A stretch of DNA of 64,000 nt from Caecitellus pseudoparvulus (taxonomy: Eukaryota > Bigyra: Bicosoecida). This document shows positions 1 to 13,610 of this stretch, piece after piece. Both the position numbers and the translations under genes were made by a program. Each line of letters opens with the position of its first letter. The stretch's first letter is position 1. Where the stretch lies: contig CBFFRQ010000069.1 of NCBI GenBank assembly GCA_965644315.1, positions 1,390,439-1,454,438 of the forward strand. The letters run 5' to 3'. The notes beneath the pieces were generated by a model. It did not search any database, was not told the origin of the DNA, and saw only the letters and a list, made by a program, of their open reading frames with translations.

Positions 1-58
1 TCTTGCACGTTGCTTCGTGAGTGGCCCCCTTCCACTCTCAGCCTCGCCAACCGCAAGC

Positions 59-1869
<1,811 letters not shown>

Positions 1870-2006
1870 GTGGTGTAAAAATGCACAGTCTGCATGACAT
1901 GCAGCCTCTGTTTGCGACTGCCCACTCTACCCAGCACAAGTCAAAGTAGGGGCAAGTGGAGCCTTGGCGTGGTGCAGCCGGTCCCAGCAGCAGCACGTGC
2001 CAGGTC

Positions 2007-5000
2007 ATGGCAGCTTCCCCTGGTGCCGCTCCTGAGGCAACTGCGCTGCCCCTGATATACTGTGATGAAGATGGCGTCTTTCAAGTCGGCAAGGAAGCCC
2101 TGGGGGTGCTGAACAGCATTGCTGATCGCCTTGGTGAGCTGCAACGACAAGCTCCACTGCTGGTGTGAAGGGGACTGGCCCTCGGCACTTGCACCTGGCA
2201 CCCCGTGCACAGCCGTCGTCATCGTCGCGGGGCAATACCGTTCCGGGAAGTCCTTCCTCATGAATCAACTCGTGCAGCAGCGGCAAGGTTTCAGCGTGTA
2301 CGTGCGATGCACAGTGTGAGCCGGCACGAAGCCTTGCCCGACTCTCTGCCTTCACCTGTGCACGCAGGGGACACACGTACCAGAGCCACACACGCGGGCT
2401 TTGGATGTACAAGGAGCCGATTGATGGAATGAGCAGTGACGGAAAGCCAATCAAGGTGCTGCTCATCGACTCGGAAGGCCTGGGGAGCTTCGAGAAGGAT
2501 GTAAGCGCGACGCATGACACGACCATCTTCAGCTTGTGTGTCCTGCTCTGCTCCACCCTGCTGTTCAACGGTGGTGAGACTATCACGGAGGACTCCATCC
2601 AGAGCTTGAGCTTCATTGCCAACCTCACGCAGCATATCAGGGTTGGTGAGGACAGCGGGGACAGCAGTTCATCTGCAGACTTGCAGCCCTTCTTCCCGTC
2701 CTTCATCTGGCTGCTTCGAGACTTTGCACTCAAGCTCGTTGACAAAGAGGGCATGGACATCACTCTGGATGAGTACTTGGAGAATGCGCTGCAGCGGATC
2801 CCTGGCTTCTCTGCCGAGGTGGATGCGAGGAATCGCCCCCGGGACTACCTGCGAGCTTTTTTCAAGCAGCGGACGTGCAAGAGCCTCGTGATGCCGGCAC
2901 CCCACGAGCAGCTGCAGAACCTAGACACTTTGTCAGACGAGGATTTGAACCCTGCCTTCGTGCAGGGCATGCAAGAACTGCGCGATCTGGTTTTTGGGCA
3001 AGCCAAGCCAAAGACTGTCGGTGGGGACGGCAGGCCTGTTACTGGCCCCATCCTTGCTCAGCTCGTGGGGCACTACGTGGCGGCAATCAACGCGGACGCC
3101 GTGCCCGCTATAAGCGATGCATGGACTGCTGCGACTGAGTCTGAAACGCGGCGAGCTCTGGAGAATGCCGAAGCTGACTTCGCTCGCGCGGTGAAGGCAG
3201 CCGCGCCCATCCCGTTGTCAGAGGAGCAGCCAACCCAAGAAGAGGCAGGGCCTTTGATCCTTCCAAAGGACACCCCCGACCTGGAGGCATACCTTCTCGC
3301 TGCTGAGCAGCGAGCCATGGGATTGCTGAAGGACCAAGTGCCGATGGGCACCGCTCCTCAGATTGCTGAAGCAGCGCAGGAGAAGCTGACTGCAGCCTGC
3401 AAGACCCTGGCACAGAGGGCCAGGGAGGCAAATGTCTCGGCGGCACAGCGTGCATGTGAAGATCACGTCGCCTCTGCCCGTGAATCGGCTGCAGCATCGG
3501 CGCTGCACCCGCACCGTGCAGCCGTTGACGCGTTCAAGAGCGACGCTGGCAACCTGGAGCCCCAGCAGGGGAAGCACCCTGAAGTGTTCAAAGCACAGGG
3601 CGTGTTCAGGAGCATGGTGGTAGCGTGGGGTGGGCTGAGAGAAGCCTATGGCGCTGGAGCTCGGGGCCCTGATGCAGTCAAACACACGGCACTGCTCGGC
3701 CACGGTTTGGACCCATTGCACCGAAGTGCTGCGACGATACTGCAGGACGTCGACTCTGCCAACTCCACACAGCTCAGGTCTTTCCAGGATGCCTGGGCAC
3801 TTTCCCAATCTGAAGTTGCTAGCCTCAAGCAAGACTTGGAGCAGGTTCGAGCAGAGCTTGATGCGAGCAACAGTGAACGTGCTGCAGCAGAAGCTAGAGC
3901 TGCCAAGGCAAGTGAGGAGCTGGCCGCGACCTCAACACAGCTTGCAGACAGTCGGAAGACGGTTTCCGAGCTCCGAAAAGTCTGCGCAGAACTGCAAGCA
4001 GACGTTGAGTCTGGCCAGGCAGCGCTCGCAGCTGAGCAGCGCACGCACGGCGAAACCAAGGCCGCGCTGGAATCCGAGGAGCAACGTGCGAGGGACCTGA
4101 CTGCCAAGTTGAAGGAAACATCAGCAGCAGCAGGGGCGGCGGCTGCGGAGGCTTCTGCTTCGCAGCAACAAGTGGCTTCATTGAGGGACAAGCTCACACA
4201 CGCAAGGGCTTCAGCGGATGCCAAGGCAGAGTCTCTGGGCTCCTCCGAGAAGCGTCTGGAGGAAGCGCGTGCGAAGTACTCCCAAGAAGCAGATGCGCGC
4301 CGGGAAGCTGAATTGCAGTTGATCAAAACACGGCGGGACTTAGCAGAGGCAGAGGCTCAGCTGGCTAGCCTGCAGACGGAGTCTGCAGAGCTTAAGGGGT
4401 CGGCTGGGTCGAAGGAGACGGAGCTGGCATCCCTTCGGGCAGCCGAGGCTGCCAGCCAGAAACGTATTCGCGATTTGATGGCTGCCAAGAACCTTGCCGA
4501 TATGGAGCTAGCGGCTGCTCAGCAAGAGCTGCAGCGGTGCAAGGGCGAGCTGGAGAGTTTGGAGCAGGAGCAACGCACAACGAAGGCTCGCGCACAATCA
4601 CTTGAAACTGACCTGGCCGCCTCCCAGCAAGAGGCTAAGGCATCAACAGAAAAGGCGGAGTCCCTCAAAGCTGCGCTTGAGCAAGCGCAGACGGACACAC
4701 ATAGGCGGCTAGCTGAAGTGCGGGAAGAACTGGTGTCTGTACAGGCTGCCCACAACTCCAGCGCCAAGCAAACAGCAGGTCTTGAAGAGCAGCTCCAGCA
4801 AGCACAGGCAGAGTGCTCGCAGCTAGAAGGTCAGCTACAAGCTGCGAAAGCCCGGTGTGATAGCCTCTCGTCTGAGGTGGAGGACTTGACGAGGCAGCAC
4901 TCAGGGGCAGCTGCCTCCAAAGCCACGGCCGAGAAGGACGCCGAGGAAGCGCGGGCAGAGCTGCAAAAGGCCACAGCCGAAGCAGCGCGGCTTGTAGCTG

Positions 5001-6499
5001 ACCTAGAAACCACGCAAGAAGAGCTAGCAGCAGCTCAAGCGCAGAACGCAGCCCTCCAGCACGACTGCACATCTGCTCAGGGAGGTGAAGCTGCGGCATC
5101 TGCTCGGGTACAGCACCTCGAGCAAGAAGTCTTAGAACTGAAGCAGTCAGTGCAGTCAGCAGAACAAGCGACGCGTGAGGCACAGTTGAAGCTGAGCGAG
5201 GTGCAAGAGCGAGAGAAGCAGGCCACGGAAGTCGCAGCCGCTAACGCAAAGGCGCACAGCGAGCACTTGGAGCAACTGCAGCAGCAGCTGGGCGCTGCTG
5301 TCGCTGCGCATGCACACTGCTCCGATGCACAGCAAGCCCTGCGCGCGCAATTGGAGCAGTCACAGGCGCGCCATGCAGCGCTGCGCGAAGAAATGGCGAA
5401 GACCATTGCCGTGGCCAGGGACACAGCCCAAGCTGCAGACGATGAAGTTGCGCGCCTCAGAGCCACCTCCAAGAAAGCGCGCGAGGCCCTGGGGCAGGAA
5501 CGAGCTCGTCACTCAGCGACAAAGGCAGCGTTGGCTGAGGCCCAGCAGGAAAGTGACGCCACAGCGCGTCAAGTGGCGGCGCTGAAGAAGCAGCTCAATG
5601 CCGCAATGGCGCGAGCAGCTCAGGCGGTTGAAAGCATGTCCACTGCAGTGAAGGGTGCTGCAGAGCAGCTCGAGCAGCAAGACGCCATCATCCTGCAGCT
5701 CAAGCAGGCAAAGCGAGACCTGCGTGTGATGGCCTACCGCCGGTCAGACATCAACCAAGCCCTCGCTGTTCTGCAGCAGGGCCTGCAGGTGTTCCTGGTG
5801 AAGGCGGGGGGCAAGCTAGCACGGCGCACTCTGAAGCTCAGTGCTGATAGGACTTGCCTGCTGCTTGCGTCGGTCCCTGCTGGCTCCACATCGTCGCCGG
5901 TGTCTTTGCCGATTGCCCAGGTCAGGTCAGTTGAGCTCGGCCCCGGATCCCCTGGATTTCGCGTGGCGCTGGGCTCAGCGTCTGCAGCGGATGTGGAACC
6001 TTCCATGTGCTTTACCGTATACGCAGCGCGAAGGGGGTATGACATGCTCATTGCCAGAGACGCTGAACTGCCGACTATTGCCCCTGACATGCCAGCCGGT
6101 GACGGCGTGTGGAGAGGCTCTGCAACTTCCAGCCTGGCGTGGAACCACAAGGAACTGCTGATTTCAGTGGTGCATGGGATCAAGTGTCTCGTGTTGCAAC
6201 GGTCCGGGCACGGCTTGTACTCTGTGGCGCGCATTGCCACTCGTCTGTCCCTGCTGAGCTTGACCTTGTCTGCACGAGCCCAGGCGTTGGGCATTCCCAT
6301 TCCACCGGATGCAGGTCACGAAGCTGTTGTCAAAGCGGTACTGGACCACCTAGCCCATGAGACACTTCGACTGCGGCGGAGTGCTTCCAAGGGGGCAGAA
6401 AAGCGTGGGGGGGGGGCGGGAGGACAGGCAGCCAGCGGGCATGCGGCGAGTCCGGAAGGAGTGGAGGATGGCGGAGGAGCGCGAGCCACTCCGGCGTGA
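2007..6499 (+). CDS. Guanylate-binding-protein-type large GTPase with long coiled coil and PH-like C-terminus
   Basis: Dynamin-superfamily GTPase of the GBP family. Exons 2007-2133, 2213-2297 and 2368-6499 join in phase to about 1447 residues. Motifs seen: P-loop GQYRSGKS, switch I region SHTRGLWMYKEP, G3 as DSEG (DTEG is usual) and the GBP guanine-cap RD motif in WLLRDF. A helical middle domain follows, then roughly 700 residues of Ala/Glu/Gln-rich heptad coiled coil (about 3750-5700). The last 260 residues resemble a PH-type fold followed by a Gly/Ser-rich tail. Animal GBPs are near 600 residues, so the coiled coil and tail are extra. GBPs act at membranes in host defence or vesicle traffic; the role here is unknown. 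It follows DLD by 137 nt on the same strand. Confidence 0.85.
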
Positions 6500-6644
6500 G
6501 CGCTAACTTTTCACAATACAAATGTATCCGCAATTTCACGGGCTGCGACTCGCTCACGAGGTGCAGCCCAGTTTGTGGCCAGGCCCAGTCCACGCCCACT
6601 TCTTGTGCTTCACCTTGAGCGGGAAGCTGCCAGCAGAGCCAGGC

Positions 6645-8318
6645 ATGGCGTCTGCTGGCGGAATCTTCGAGGAGGCTGTCAGAATGAAGAGCGCCATGGT
6701 AGACCACAAGTGCAGGGCGTACAAAGCGAGGGCCCCCTCGCTGCAGCACTCCATTTTCCACCTTGACCAGTACAAAGACGGGCCGCACCGAAACGCCAAC
6801 GAAACGGAGTGCCTGGAATGGGCCGAGGGTCTCAAGGCAGAGGGGAACAGTGCAGTAGGGGAGAAGGACTGGAACGCAGCTACATTAAAGTATGAGCGAG
6901 CCCTTGGCCTGCTGCGCTTTATCGTCTCTTCCAGGGAAGACTGGCGCAGCAACTTGGCAGACGTTGACTTGGCGGTGGTGGACAGCGCAGCTGGCTCCTG
7001 CTGCTCGCTGGATGGCTCACGCAGGCCCAGCAGCGACTTCGGGTTGGGATCTTTGCCAGGCTTCTCAGAGGCTGGCAAAAGACAGGCGGCTCGGCTGTGT
7101 GCAGCGCTGTATGGAAATCTGTGCACTGTTGCCTTGGCACAGGGGCAGGCCTCGGTTGCGGCAGCGGAGGCTGCTGAGGGTCTCCGCGTCACGCCGGGCC
7201 ACCCCAAGCTGCTCATGAAGCGCGCCAAGAGCTGGATGCAGCGCAAGGGGGCTGGCACCACAGAGCTGCGCGCAGCGTTGCTGGACCTGAAGACTGCCGT
7301 TGACATGTTCAAGCAGGCTGGGGACCTGTACGACGTGGGCAGCCGGGTGCTCTCGCAACTCGCTGCAGCGTACAAGGAGCATGCTTCCATGGCTGCTGCA
7401 CAGCATGCAAAGGACAAGGCAGCTTTTGCAGGCCTCTTTGAGCGGGGGTCAATTGTGCAAGCCGCAGAGGAGAGCGAAGCGGCACCCACGTTGCCCGCCC
7501 CTCACAGCCGTCTCCCAGACACAACCCGCGCACAGCTGGCCGCGATGCGCCGCGCAAGAGCGGAAGCAGAGGCTGAAGGGCGCGTTCAAGATGCGAAAGA
7601 GCTCTCGGTGCACTTGAGCCGTGCAGAGGCCAGGCTGGCCGCCGGCGCAGGGCTGGAGCCGTCCCTCGACTTCTCAAAGCCAACCCCAGAGATGCGATCG
7701 CTGGCGGAGGAGATGGGCCTCGATCTGGATGACCCTGCTGTGCAGCGGGAGCTTGAGGTCGTGGATGCTCAGGCAGCTGCGAAGAGAGGCTTTGCTAGTG
7801 CCGCCGGCGCCGCCGCTGCGGCATCTACGGGCAAGCTGCCGAAGTCCAATGCGCCCGAAGTGACTCTGGACGAACTGGAAGAGCACATTCGCAAAATGCC
7901 GCTGCCAGCCCTTGTGGAGTTCATGGTGCAGCAGGACATAGCCTCGGAACCCACCGTGCGAGGGTGGAGTGAGCAGCAGGTGCGCGAGAAAGCAGTTGCA
8001 ATGCTGCGCTCCAGCGAAGACCCCATGGCTGGTGAACGCAAGGCCAGGTACGCCATGGTGAGGTACATTGCATTTACTGCCATTTGCCTGTTCATGCTGT
8101 GGCGGCTGTACAACATGGGCCTGCTGACGTGGCTCTTCACAGGCCAAACGCCGGCCGGGTGGGGTTCCCAGGCGGCCATAGCCGCCGCCTCAGCAACAGG
8201 GGCGACGAGCGCAGCACAAGATGCAGTCCCTGCCTACCCCACCACAAGTGACAGCGACGGCGACGCGGCGTTCGGAGAACTGGAGGTCGATCCCCACGGC
8301 AGACTGCACCGCGTGTAG
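6645..8318 (+). CDS. TPR protein with C-terminal membrane anchor
   Basis: About 557 residues without introns, taking the ATG at 6645; the open frame extends upstream to 6522 but that part has no family support. The N-terminal third has tetratricopeptide-like helices, including a segment beginning AEGLKAEGNSAVGEKDW that is typical of Hsp70/Hsp90 co-chaperone TPR clamps. A charged middle follows. Near the C-terminus is one hydrophobic helix (about 8050-8130) followed by a short Ala/Ser-rich tail. The arrangement recalls plant OEP61/TPR7, a TPR docking receptor for chaperones on an organelle membrane; that is an inference from layout only. Its stop lies 28 nt from the stop of the convergent helicase gene. 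Confidence 0.7.
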   Translation: MASAGGIFEEAVRMKSAMVDHKCRAYKARAPSLQHSIFHLDQYKDGPHRNANETECLEWAEGLKAEGNSAVGEKDWNAATLKYERALGLLRFIVSSREDWRSNLADVDLAVVDSAAGSCCSLDGSRRPSSDFGLGSLPGFSEAGKRQAARLCAALYGNLCTVALAQGQASVAAAEAAEGLRVTPGHPKLLMKRAKSWMQRKGAGTTELRAALLDLKTAVDMFKQAGDLYDVGSRVLSQLAAAYKEHASMAAAQHAKDKAAFAGLFERGSIVQAAEESEAAPTLPAPHSRLPDTTRAQLAAMRRARAEAEAEGRVQDAKELSVHLSRAEARLAAGAGLEPSLDFSKPTPEMRSLAEEMGLDLDDPAVQRELEVVDAQAAAKRGFASAAGAAAAASTGKLPKSNAPEVTLDELEEHIRKMPLPALVEFMVQQDIASEPTVRGWSEQQVREKAVAMLRSSEDPMAGERKARYAMVRYIAFTAICLFMLWRLYNMGLLTWLFTGQTPAGWGSQAAIAAASATGATSAAQDAVPAYPTTSDSDGDAAFGELEVDPHGRLHRV

Positions 8319-8346
8319 AAGCAGGGCTCCAGGTGCAGGCCCAGGC

Positions 8347-10565
<2,219 letters not shown>

Positions 10566-10867
10566 GTCAATCTGTGGTGTTGGTGAACTCGGTGACTCAA
10601 CCCGCCAACCCTGCGCACAGTGGCCGTGGCTGGGACTGGCAAGCAACACAGCTGCGTCGTGGTTCCGGGCTGGCGCCGCGCAGAAGCACAAAAACAGTGC
10701 CCCCCAAATTGGTGAACGAAGTGCAACACATGAAAAGTGGCCGGGCGGGTTCTAAACTCCCCTTGTCAGCGCCTGCCTGCCCCCACCCCCCCTGGACCTC
10801 ACACTCTCGACGAGCGGAAATCGCTGCCAGGTGGCGGCACACCACTGGCACTGACGACGCGGCCACC
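10566..10867. promoter_or_regulatory. Bidirectional intergenic region, PRP43 / SPC3
   Basis: 302 nt between two divergent start codons. It must hold both promoters and 5' UTRs. I see no TATA box or other clear core motif, and no RNA gene. Confidence 0.4.
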
Positions 10868-11605
10868 ATGCACACTGTGCTGAACAGGGCCAACGCCCTG
10901 GTGTTCACTGGGCTGGCTGCCCTGGCCATGATGGCTGCTGCCACGATCATCACGACGTTGGGACATGTGCCGCAGCCCAAGTTGACGCGCCTGCACGTCT
11001 CGGCTTTGAATGCGCTGGAGCACGCCACGGGAAGGGACCCCTACACCCGCAAATCCCTACATGTAGATCGTGCTCGCGTCACGCTAGACCTTGATGCTGG
11101 TGAGTGCCGGCGTGGGGCATGCTGGCATGCGGCACCGGCCAACATTGCGCTGCTTCCTGCCATTTCAGACCTCACCTCCGCCTTCAACTGGAACGTCAGA
11201 CAGCTGTTTGCTTTTGTTGTGGCAGAGGTGCGCACTGAAGCTGGCTCTGTGCACCAGGTTACGTTGTGGGACACTATCATCCGGGACAAGAGCGAAGCGC
11301 ACCTTGTCCTGAACGAGGCCCAGACGGAGTACGAGTGGATGGACGATGCCCGTGATTTGAGGGGTGCCCAGGTCACTCTGGCGCTATTTTATGATGCCAT
11401 GCCGTGGGTGGGGCCCTTGCACCTCTCCAGCTCGCACTCTGGCTCCCTGCGCCTGCCTGAGAAGTACTGCAACAGGGGCAAGTGCACCCTGCAGCAGAGC
11501 GCCGAGTTAGCAGACGGCACGGTGGCGGTGGAAGACATGCTGCCGGTGCGAAGAGTCGAAGGTGCAGCGGGTGCATTGCCAACTGTGCAGCGGTCGTGGT
11601 TCTAA
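10868..11605 (+). CDS. SPCS3: Signal peptidase complex subunit 3 (SPC22/23)
   Basis: ER membrane protein with one transmembrane segment and a lumenal domain, part of the complex that cleaves signal peptides. Exons 10868-11099 and 11169-11605 join in phase 1 to give 222 residues. Seen: a hydrophobic N-terminal helix (ALVFTGLAALAMMAAATIIT), the conserved block DLTSAFNWNVRQLFAFVVAE, WD.II, and the SGSLRLPEKYC-like C-terminal part. The start has a good context (gccaccATGc). The C-terminal 40 residues after PEKYC are longer than in animals. It converges on SRP54 with only 9 nt between the stop codons. Confidence 0.9.
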   Translation: MHTVLNRANALVFTGLAALAMMAAATIITTLGHVPQPKLTRLHVSALNALEHATGRDPYTRKSLHVDRARVTLDLDAGECRRGACWHAAPANIALLPAISDLTSAFNWNVRQLFAFVVAEVRTEAGSVHQVTLWDTIIRDKSEAHLVLNEAQTEYEWMDDARDLRGAQVTLALFYDAMPWVGPLHLSSSHSGSLRLPEKYCNRGKCTLQQSAELADGTVAVEDMLPVRRVEGAAGALPTVQRSWF

Positions 11606-11614
11606 TGCATGCAA

Positions 11615-13225
11615 TCAGCGTCGGCGGATGACCCGGCGCTTGCCGCCACCTCCACCTGCAGCAGCCCCAGGCCCGCCGCCGCCAAACATGCTCATGAGGT
11701 TGGCCATGCCACCTCCCCCGCCTCCTCCCATGGCAGACGCCAGGGCAGAGGGGTCCAAGCCTGACATTTGCTTCATCATGTTCATCATGTTTCCCATACC
11801 ACCCATCTGGGCCATCATGCGCGGGTCGAAGCTCTTCTGCAGCTGCTGCATGACTGCTTGCGGGTTGCGCTTGAGCTGGCTCTGCAGAGCCGCATCGCCG
11901 CCTTTCATGAGACCAGACTTGCCCATTTTCTGCACCACCGTCGCAAACTGCTTGTAAGCCTTCAGCAACATGTCCACGTGAGCAGGGGACACGCCAGCTC
12001 CGCGTGCCACGCGGATCTTGCGGCCGGGCTCTTTCTCGAAGCTCGCCCGGCCGTCAAGCTCAGCAGCGGACATGGAGTCCATGATGCACAGGAAGCGCTT
12101 GATTTGTGCGCCGCTGTCCTGGCCTTGTCCCATCTGGCCCAGCATCTGCCCCATGCCACCCGGCAGCATGCCCATGACCTTGTCCAGGGGGCCGAGTTTC
12201 AGGATTTCGCTGAACTGGTCATACATGTCACGAAGCGTGAAGTCCTTACCCTTGCCGATGCGCTGCATCATGGCCTCTTGCATGTCCGTGTCGATGGTGT
12301 CGGTGAGCTTCTCCATGAGGCCCTTCACATCTCCGCGCCCCAGGAGTTTGGAGATGAAGGACTCCGGGTCGAAGCGCTCCAAGTCCTCGAAGTGCTCACC
12401 CACACCCACGAAGGTGATGGGGGACCCCGTCGCGGCCACTGCAGACAGAGCACCGCCACCCTTTGCGTGGCCGTCCAACTTGGTGATGATGCACGAGCCC
12501 ACGGGAACTGACTGCTTGAAGGCTTCTGCTTGGTCGAAAGCAGCCTGGCCGATGGAGGAGTCCATCACGAACACCACCTCGCTGGGGTTCACCGCAGCCG
12601 CCACCTCCTGCATCTCCTGGAAGAGAGCAGCCTCCTGCTTGTGCCGCCCAGATGTGTCCACGATGATGACGTCATACTTCTCTGCGGTGAAGTGCTCCAC
12701 GCCTTCCCGAGCGATGGCCACAGGGTCGGTCTCGCTGTACGACCCGTAGAAGGGAACTCGCACCCGAATGGCGTTCTGCTTCAGTTGGTCAAAGGCACCT
12801 GCACGAAATGTATCAGCACACACCATGGCAACTGAGTACTTCTTCTTCTTGTAGTAGTGCGCGTACTTCGCGACGGTGGTCGTCTTGCCAGCCCCCTGCA
12901 ACCCCACAAACATGACCACGTTGGTCTTGCCCTTCTTCATGCGGAACGGCTCGTGGCCTGGGTCAAGCAGGCCCACCAGAGACTCCACCACCGCCCGCTC
13001 CACCACTCGAGCAATGTTCACTCCGTCTGCCCCGCCCTCAAGCTTGATCCTGGTCTGCACCGTGTTGCGGAGCTGCCCCACAAGCTTCACGTTCACGTCT
13101 GCTGCAAGCAGAGCGCTCATGATGTCCTTCAAGACTGCCTTCACGACGTCATCGTCTACATCTGTCGCCGAGTTCAGGCGGGAGAGCGCCCCCGCCAACT
13201 GCATCCCCAGCTCGTGAAGAACCAT
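11615..13225 (-). CDS. SRP54: Signal recognition particle 54 kDa GTPase
   Basis: Cytosolic SRP subunit that binds signal sequences and, through its GTPase, the SRP receptor. One open frame of 536 residues without introns. Seen: helical N domain, P-loop GLQGAGKTTT, DTFRAGA, DTSGRH, TKLDG and the NG-domain closing segment, then a Met-rich M domain with repeated Met/Gly runs for signal-peptide binding. The C-terminus ends in a Gly-rich, Arg-rich tail. Length and order match eukaryotic SRP54, not chloroplast cpSRP54. The start is the ATG at 13225 (MVLHELG), typical of SRP54. Confidence 0.96.
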   Translation of the reverse strand: MVLHELGMQLAGALSRLNSATDVDDDVVKAVLKDIMSALLAADVNVKLVGQLRNTVQTRIKLEGGADGVNIARVVERAVVESLVGLLDPGHEPFRMKKGKTNVVMFVGLQGAGKTTTVAKYAHYYKKKKYSVAMVCADTFRAGAFDQLKQNAIRVRVPFYGSYSETDPVAIAREGVEHFTAEKYDVIIVDTSGRHKQEAALFQEMQEVAAAVNPSEVVFVMDSSIGQAAFDQAEAFKQSVPVGSCIITKLDGHAKGGGALSAVAATGSPITFVGVGEHFEDLERFDPESFISKLLGRGDVKGLMEKLTDTIDTDMQEAMMQRIGKGKDFTLRDMYDQFSEILKLGPLDKVMGMLPGGMGQMLGQMGQGQDSGAQIKRFLCIMDSMSAAELDGRASFEKEPGRKIRVARGAGVSPAHVDMLLKAYKQFATVVQKMGKSGLMKGGDAALQSQLKRNPQAVMQQLQKSFDPRMMAQMGGMGNMMNMMKQMSGLDPSALASAMGGGGGGGMANLMSMFGGGGPGAAAGGGGGKRRVIRRR

Positions 13226-13610
13226 GGCTGCACTCTACGAAACGCTGCTGCACTGCACTTGAAACGCGAGGTTTCCGCAAGAGCTAAATCACCGCCGAAG
13301 GCCCCTGCAAGCTAGTCCGGGGGACAAATAGGCGATTAGATGTGAACACTTGCTGAATCAGGCCACCAGGTGACTGGGTGAGGCCTGCCGCGGCAAGTGA
13401 GCGGAACGCAAGCTTGGCCACGTGTGCTGGTGTGGCCCGCCGAAGCAAAGAGGCGTCAGTGTGAGCTCGGGAATGCCCCAACTGCAGGCTTGGCTGCCTG
13501 CATTATCACTCAGTGTTCCCGACGTGTCGAGAGGGGTTCAATTGTTGCAGTCTGGTGGTTGTCCCTGCCGACTGCCCACGCAGCTCGTCCTGCACCACCG
13601 CACATCACCA
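13226..13610. promoter_or_regulatory. Intergenic region upstream of SRP54
   Basis: 385 nt between the start of SRP54 and the stop of the CFAP337-like gene, both on the minus strand. It should contain the SRP54 promoter and the other gene's 3' UTR. I see no gene or repeat here. Confidence 0.35.
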
